From Acidimicrobiia bacterium (GTDB taxonomy: Bacteria; Actinomycetota; Acidimicrobiia; Acidimicrobiales; Aldehydirespiratoraceae), in assembly GCA_022828135.1 (NCBI GenBank), contig JAJEJB010000034.1, positions 1 to 60,551 of the forward strand: DNA of 60,551 bases. Direction: 5' to 3'. Positions 55,940-60,551 of the stretch are shown one piece after another. Within the stretch, counting starts at the first letter, position 1, and each line of letters opens with the position of its first letter. A program made the position numbers and the translations under genes. The notes beneath the pieces are model-generated. The model saw only the letters and a program-made list of their open reading frames with translations. It searched no databases and was not told the origin of the DNA.

Positions 55940-55976
55940 GCCAATAAAGTGGCAGTCGATAAGCCACTAAAGTGGC
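55940..55976. promoter_or_regulatory. Two tandem palindromes upstream of the AAA_14 gene
   Basis: GCCAATAAAGTGGC (55940-55953) and GCCACTAAAGTGGC (55963-55976), 23 bp apart and embedded in a 20-bp direct repeat. The first lies between the -10 (TATACT, 55938-55933 on the minus strand) and where -35 would be. This is typical of a repressor site. Confidence 0.65.
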
Positions 55977-56101
55977 AGTTAACATCGGGTAGTCGTGAGT
56001 TGCGAGAAACGGCGCTGGCTGGGGAGACGACACCGGGAGGCTGCAGTTACACCTGCTGCAGCTACGATGACTGACTCCACCGCACGGCTAGATTCTGCCA
56101 A

Positions 56102-57445
56102 GTGGGCGACTGCTTCGTACATGCATCGGATCTGCACCTCGACGCCCCGCTCGGGAATCTGGGGCAGATGGACGAGCAGCGCCGGAGGAAGCTGACCGCC
56201 CTCGCGGCTACGGCGTGGGACAAACTGGTGAACCTGTGCATCAACAGGAACGCCTCGTTCTTGGTGCTCGCGGGCGACATCTTCGACGACGCAGTTGCCG
56301 GGGTCAGAGTGCAGCTCAGCTTCCACCGGAGCCTGCGAAAGTTGACGGACAACGGCGTGCGGGTGTTCGTCTGCCACGGCAACCACGACCCTCTCAGCGA
56401 CGACTTCAAGCCGGTCGGAGAGCTGCCGGAGGGCGTCGTCCGTTTCCCGGCGGGCCAGCCGGAGTCCCACACTGTGAGGTTGCGCAACAGCGGTGACGAG
56501 GTGCGAGTGAGCGGTGTGAGCTTCGGCACCCGAAGAGAGACTCAGAACCTCGCCCTGCGCTTCGGGGCGCTGGCACCGGATCCCGACGTCGCGCACATCC
56601 CCCATGTGGCCGTCCTGCACGCCAACGTCGGCCGCAATCCGGGCCATGACCCCTACGCCCCGTGCTCGTACGACGACCTAGACGGCGTCGAAGTGGACTA
56701 CTGGGCGCTGGGCCACATCCACAAGCGGGAGGTGCGTGAGCTCCCGCGGGGTGCCTGGGCGTCGTACTGCGGCAACCTCCAGGGGCGCAGCTTCAAACCG
56801 TCCGAGTGCGAGCCTAAGGGCGCTCTGGTGGTGCCGGTGGAGCAGAGACGCATCGGCAAGCCCCAGTTCGAGCCCTGCGACGCCGTGCGGTTCGCTCGAA
56901 GCGACATCGAGATCACGCCAACCGACTCCATCGTTGAGGTCCAAGACCGCCTCTTGGAGGCCGCCACCAAGTTGGGAGCATCCCATCACCCGTGCCCGGT
57001 CGCGTGGGAGGTCCTGCTAACGGGAACGAGCGGCGACGCTGCGGGGTTGCGAAAGGCCGTTGACGACGGCGACTTAGTTGAGGATCTGTCCGACGATCTG
57101 TCGGAGCGCTTGGGCGGTGGAGGACTGTGCGGCATGGAAGCCGCGGTACACACCGCCTTGGACCGTGACGCCGTCCTTGCCGGCGGGGAGCTGCGAGCCG
57201 ATGTGCTGAGGGATCTTCAGAGGCTGCGACGACCGCCCGCCGATACCAGCGCCAGACGAGGCGCGGCTGGAGAGCCCAGCGCGGCCACCAGCCTCGATGA
57301 CCGGCTCCAACATGGACTGCCGCCCGCGCTGGCGAAAGCCTGGCGGTCCGTCCTCGACGAGCGCCCAGAGCGCAGGGGGGACGTGCTCGACTTAGCCGAG
57401 GAACTGCTACTAGCCGTCTATGCCGAGGCGGAAGAGCCGTCGTGA
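56102..57445 (+). CDS. SbcD/YhaO-like DNA exonuclease subunit
   Basis: 447 residues from GTG 56102. Calcineurin-like phosphoesterase with all metal motifs: ASDLHLDAP, LAGDIFDDAV, CHGNHDPLSDD, VLHANVG and WALGHIHKREV. Acts with the coiled-coil ATPase encoded next (GTGA overlap) in DNA end processing. The C-terminal third is variable. Confidence 0.88.
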   Translation: MGDCFVHASDLHLDAPLGNLGQMDEQRRRKLTALAATAWDKLVNLCINRNASFLVLAGDIFDDAVAGVRVQLSFHRSLRKLTDNGVRVFVCHGNHDPLSDDFKPVGELPEGVVRFPAGQPESHTVRLRNSGDEVRVSGVSFGTRRETQNLALRFGALAPDPDVAHIPHVAVLHANVGRNPGHDPYAPCSYDDLDGVEVDYWALGHIHKREVRELPRGAWASYCGNLQGRSFKPSECEPKGALVVPVEQRRIGKPQFEPCDAVRFARSDIEITPTDSIVEVQDRLLEAATKLGASHHPCPVAWEVLLTGTSGDAAGLRKAVDDGDLVEDLSDDLSERLGGGGLCGMEAAVHTALDRDAVLAGGELRADVLRDLQRLRRPPADTSARRGAAGEPSAATSLDDRLQHGLPPALAKAWRSVLDERPERRGDVLDLAEELLLAVYAEAEEPS

Positions 57446-60150
57446 GCAAGATCCTCAAGGTCAATCGGGTGGAGGTCCCACGGTGGGGCCGCGCCTCGGG
57501 CTTCAAGCTCGACCTGCCCGAGACGGGCTTCGTGGTCTTGCACGGACCCAACGAGTCCGGCAAGACCAGCGTGGCCACCGCTCTGGCCTGGCTGATCGCC
57601 GGCCCAGGCCGGAGCAGCCTGCTACATCGCTTCGGCAAGAACAAGGAAGTTCTTGGAGCGAGACTGACCGGGCTGCTCGGTTCAGACGATCTGCGCATCG
57701 AGGTCGAAGCCAAGGTGCCTGCTCGAAGTTCGCGCGCCATCGTCAGGGGAACTTTCAGTACCAGCGTCGGTGGGGTCCCCCTGAGCCGCGAGATCTTGAC
57801 CGCCCGACTCGGCGGCGGCGACTTCGACGGTTACCGCCGTCTCTACTGCGTGGAAGCGCTGGAGGTAGCCAACGGCAGCAACCTCCAGGAGGACGTGTCG
57901 GTGAAGGCCGTCTTCGGCGGGGTCAATCCGTTCACGGAGGCGGAGAGCCTGAGTAAGAAGAGCCAGGAACTGCTCGGAGCGTTAAAGGGCGGTGCACGAG
58001 CCGGTTCGGCACGGCAGTTGCAGACAAGCATCGAAGCTCTGGACAGAGAAATGAGCAGTCTGTCAAGCTCCAAATACGATTGGGGCCGCATCGAGACGGA
58101 ACTGGACGCTGCAAACAGGCAGCGGAAGCGGCTGGAGTCGGAACTCCAGGAACGGGAAGGGGAACTGAGATCGGTGCAGTCGGCGCTCCAGGCTGTCGCC
58201 GACGGGATCGCCGCAGAGCGGGACCGCGCCTCCTCGGATCTCGTCGACACACCGGAACCCTCCGACGCCGACCGGCGCCTCCACGAGCAGTTGACGACCG
58301 CTCGTGCCAGGATCGGCGAGCTCCGAGCGGCCGAGAACGATGAGGAATCGACCCGACGGGCCTACGAGTCGGACTTCGACGCGGTGGACGACAGTTGGCG
58401 CCAGATGGTCGAGGCCGTAGCGCTCGGAGAGCCGGGGATCGACACGGCCCACGACGCTGAGACCAACTATCGAGTGGCTCGAGAGAACGCTGCAGCCGCC
58501 ACAATCGAGCGCGAGAGCGCCTGTGAACGCCACCGGCAGTGCACCGACGAGTCCGAAGGTCTGCTGACTCGGTGGACCCAGCAGTATCCGGCGGGTCCGA
58601 GTCCCGAGGATCTGGTACAAGCAAACCAAGCCCGGACCATCGAGGCCGACGCTGGACGCCTACCAACTGGAGCGGCTAAGAGCCGTCCGCCCGGACGCGT
58701 TCTCGGACTCACCGGGATCCTCCTGGGAACTGCTTGCGGTGTCACAGCCGCCGTGTTGGCGGTTGCCCGGGAGGACTGGGCGCTCGCGTTGGTCGCAGGC
58801 GTGGCCGCGGCGGCGCTCGTAGTCGTCTCCTATCGTGCCGTGCGGTCATCTCGACGCCCGGTAGATCCAGACCAACTGCGCATGGCTGAACGCATTCAGG
58901 ACGCTCGCGCCGAGCAGGACGACGCCAAGACAAAGCTGAGCGAAGCCGAGACGGAGCTGGACAAGCAGCAACGTCGCGCCGACAGAGCTCTACAGGAGTA
59001 CCAGCGGAGTTTGGTTGCTGTCGGCGTACAGGAGGGACTGATCGAGCAGTACAGCCCGAATGTCGTACGCCATCTGAAGGCGGTTCGCAGTGCCCAGCTC
59101 GCGAACGCGAAGTGGAAGAGGACGCACGAGACGTCGACCGCTCGTCTCGACGATGTGCGCATCCTGTTGCTGGGCTCTTCGGACGCCCCCGAGGCCGCGG
59201 CAACGTCGGCCGTAGTGACGATGGACCAGGCTGACGCGACGGCCGCCGTCAGTGGGCAGCGCGACGAGCGATCAGGAGATCGGGGCGCGTCGGTGCATCT
59301 GCCGGATATCCAAAACGCGGCCGGAGCACAGGCGCTGCTGGAGGCGGCCTGTGCCCGCGTGGACCTACACTCTGCCGCAGCTAGAGCGGCCCAAGAGGCG
59401 GACGACGCCCTGAAGCGGGCTGTGAAGTACGACGACGCCGCGCTCACCTATGTCGAAGAGGGCGAGCCCGGCGACCTGTCGACTGAGGAGTCGCGAGTCG
59501 AGGCCGTCCGTGGCGATATGGAGGACGAACTGGAGGGGATCGAGTCTCGGATCACTGACCTGGAAGTAGAGAAGCGAGAACTCGAGTCTGCTGAGAACCG
59601 ATCTGTGGAGTTGACGCTGGAGCGCGGCGCCCTATATGCGCAGGTCGAGAAACTCCTCGTGCGCGGGCTGGCCCACCATCTCGCTGCGACACTGCTGCAC
59701 GACGCGGCCGAGCGGCACCGCACCGAGCAGCAGCCCGGGCTCCTAAGACGCACGCAGGAATTGGCTTGCGAGGTGGCCGACTGGACCAACGTCGCAGTGA
59801 ACCCGCACGCCCCGACCACCCGTAGGTCAACGGGGACCGGCAACATGCTGGTAGACGGGCCACGGGGCGAGTATTCGGATCAGCGACTGTCGTTAGGTGC
59901 TCAGACTCTGCTGTACCTGGCACTGCGGCTAGCGACGGTGGAGGAACAGGCTGAGGCGCGTGGGGTGCGCCTGCCGCTAATTCTCGACGATGTGCTGGTA
60001 GGACTCGATGACGAGCGCGCCGAGCGCTGTCTGGAGGTTCTTGCCGAGTTCTCTGAGCGTCACCAGATGATCCTGCTGACCTGCCACGAGAGCACCATGC
60101 AGCGGGCCAAGGCCGCTGGCGCCGCCGTTCTACCAATTCCGGCCGTATAG
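57442..60150 (+). CDS. SbcC/YhaN-like coiled-coil ATPase with membrane helices
   Basis: 902 residues, GTG start. Walker A LHGPNESGKTSVA (35-42 core), long coiled-coil arms (about 195-400 and 475-780), two membrane helices in the middle of the hairpin (420-442 and 446-466), ABC signature-like RLSLGAQTLLYLAL, Walker B LPLILDDVLVGLDDE. The mid-hairpin membrane helices in place of a zinc hook match YhaN rather than classical SbcC. Works with the upstream nuclease. Confidence 0.86.
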   Translation: MSKILKVNRVEVPRWGRASGFKLDLPETGFVVLHGPNESGKTSVATALAWLIAGPGRSSLLHRFGKNKEVLGARLTGLLGSDDLRIEVEAKVPARSSRAIVRGTFSTSVGGVPLSREILTARLGGGDFDGYRRLYCVEALEVANGSNLQEDVSVKAVFGGVNPFTEAESLSKKSQELLGALKGGARAGSARQLQTSIEALDREMSSLSSSKYDWGRIETELDAANRQRKRLESELQEREGELRSVQSALQAVADGIAAERDRASSDLVDTPEPSDADRRLHEQLTTARARIGELRAAENDEESTRRAYESDFDAVDDSWRQMVEAVALGEPGIDTAHDAETNYRVARENAAAATIERESACERHRQCTDESEGLLTRWTQQYPAGPSPEDLVQANQARTIEADAGRLPTGAAKSRPPGRVLGLTGILLGTACGVTAAVLAVAREDWALALVAGVAAAALVVVSYRAVRSSRRPVDPDQLRMAERIQDARAEQDDAKTKLSEAETELDKQQRRADRALQEYQRSLVAVGVQEGLIEQYSPNVVRHLKAVRSAQLANAKWKRTHETSTARLDDVRILLLGSSDAPEAAATSAVVTMDQADATAAVSGQRDERSGDRGASVHLPDIQNAAGAQALLEAACARVDLHSAAARAAQEADDALKRAVKYDDAALTYVEEGEPGDLSTEESRVEAVRGDMEDELEGIESRITDLEVEKRELESAENRSVELTLERGALYAQVEKLLVRGLAHHLAATLLHDAAERHRTEQQPGLLRRTQELACEVADWTNVAVNPHAPTTRRSTGTGNMLVDGPRGEYSDQRLSLGAQTLLYLALRLATVEEQAEARGVRLPLILDDVLVGLDDERAERCLEVLAEFSERHQMILLTCHESTMQRAKAAGAAVLPIPAV

Positions 60151-60420
60151 CAGGAGCAATCCCATTACACGCCAATCGGCGACCACCGGCAGGCATGGGC
60201 GAGAAAGATGGCCAAGCGTCTTCTTGACACGGGAACGCATATGACCAGTTGATCTGCTGGCATCATGGAGCCTGTTCACGCAACCGCAAAGAGCGGGTCA
60301 GTCGCATACGAGGTTGAAGGGGCTTGGGCGTGCTCGCCGACAGTCACCATCGGCGGTTGGTGGCGATCGGATGCGCCACCGCGGCGTGGACCGCGCGTCA
60401 GTGGCGGGTCAGGTGACGGC
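60151..60420. other. Intergenic stretch before the IS end
   Basis: No gene, RNA or clear hairpin recognised between the sbcC-like stop and the IS repeats. Confidence 0.4.
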
Positions 60421-60551
60421 GATCACTGAAATTCCCCAGTTCTGATCACTGAAATTCCCCACCTGGGGGCATCCACCCGAGGTGGGTGGGGCTCCTCTGT
60501 GCTGGACGTTCGCCAGAGCGTCAGCGACCAGAGGAGCCCCGGCTCAGATGA
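60421..60551 (+). mobile_element. End of an IS21-like element, cut by window edge
   Basis: Two 18-bp direct repeats (GATCACTGAAATTCCCCA at 60421-60438 and 60444-60461, 23-bp period) resemble the multiple terminal repeats of IS21-family elements. A 12-bp stem (GGGGCTCCTCTG 60488-60499 / CAGAGGAGCCCC 60529-60540) follows. An ATG at 60548 just after GAGGAG may be the transposase start. Confidence 0.55.

Overview
The window is high-GC DNA with actinobacterial gene content. It has a ZAS-type anti-sigma factor next to a SigR-like sigma factor, two F420-type LLM oxidoreductases, a DUF2342 metalloprotease, ClpC, TopA with C-terminal repeats and no zinc fingers, and a Tad pilus locus. The tilS-hpt-folK-panC-coaX-lysS chain and the general style suggest class Acidimicrobiia, but that assignment is inferred. 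Most genes are on the minus strand and many overlap by ATGA or GTGA.

Layout. 1-4677 is an accessory island, with visibly lower GC over its first ~3 kb. It holds the start of an IS256-type transposase, a DUF4062 gene that seems cut short by that IS, and an 816-residue membrane protein with two Rossmann/TrkA-N-like folds and a C-terminal RyR-like domain. It also holds remnants of a nucleotidyltransferase-like gene and of a DUF4160 gene. The island ends at an orphan 3' half of a tRNA-Thr, probably an attachment site. 4702-12747 is an amide or amino-acid uptake system (amidase, LivF, fused LivM-LivG, LivH, LivK). Upstream lies an ArsR repressor gene followed by an unusual cytoplasmic SRPBCC plus AmiC-like receptor fusion. 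A 21-bp motif shared by the arsR and livK promoters looks like the operator. 12800-16301 holds an LLM oxidoreductase, a pteridine-reductase-like SDR and an LppM/HAD fusion lipoprotein.

16348-34685 is core housekeeping: clpC; a polyprenyl diphosphate synthase; lysS, coaX, panC, a DUF2520 protein, folK, a Cys-less phosphatase-like protein, hpt and tilS; a DUF2342 metalloprotease; a small membrane protein; rsrA-sigR; tRNA-Thr(CGT); holB-tmk-MFS; topA. 34805-41959 carries ion homeostasis genes: nhaA and a complete mrp (mnhA-G) operon. 41900-42717 encodes an RsbW/RsbV-like partner-switch pair. 42787-46824 is a Tad pilus locus (tadE, pilin, tadC, tadB, cpaF, cpaE).

46985-54548 encodes an XdhD-type molybdenum hydroxylase with its FAD subunit, an SsnA-like amidohydrolase, XdhC and a YqeB-like maturation protein, plus an LLM oxidoreductase. 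This matches the selenium-dependent molybdenum hydroxylase neighbourhood. 54622-60150 encodes an AAA_14/DUF4143 ATPase behind paired palindromes and an SbcD/SbcC-like (YhaO/YhaN-type) pair. The window ends in the terminal repeats of an IS21-like element. A dispersed repeat of about 40 bp occurs four times between genes. No CRISPR array or rRNA was seen.
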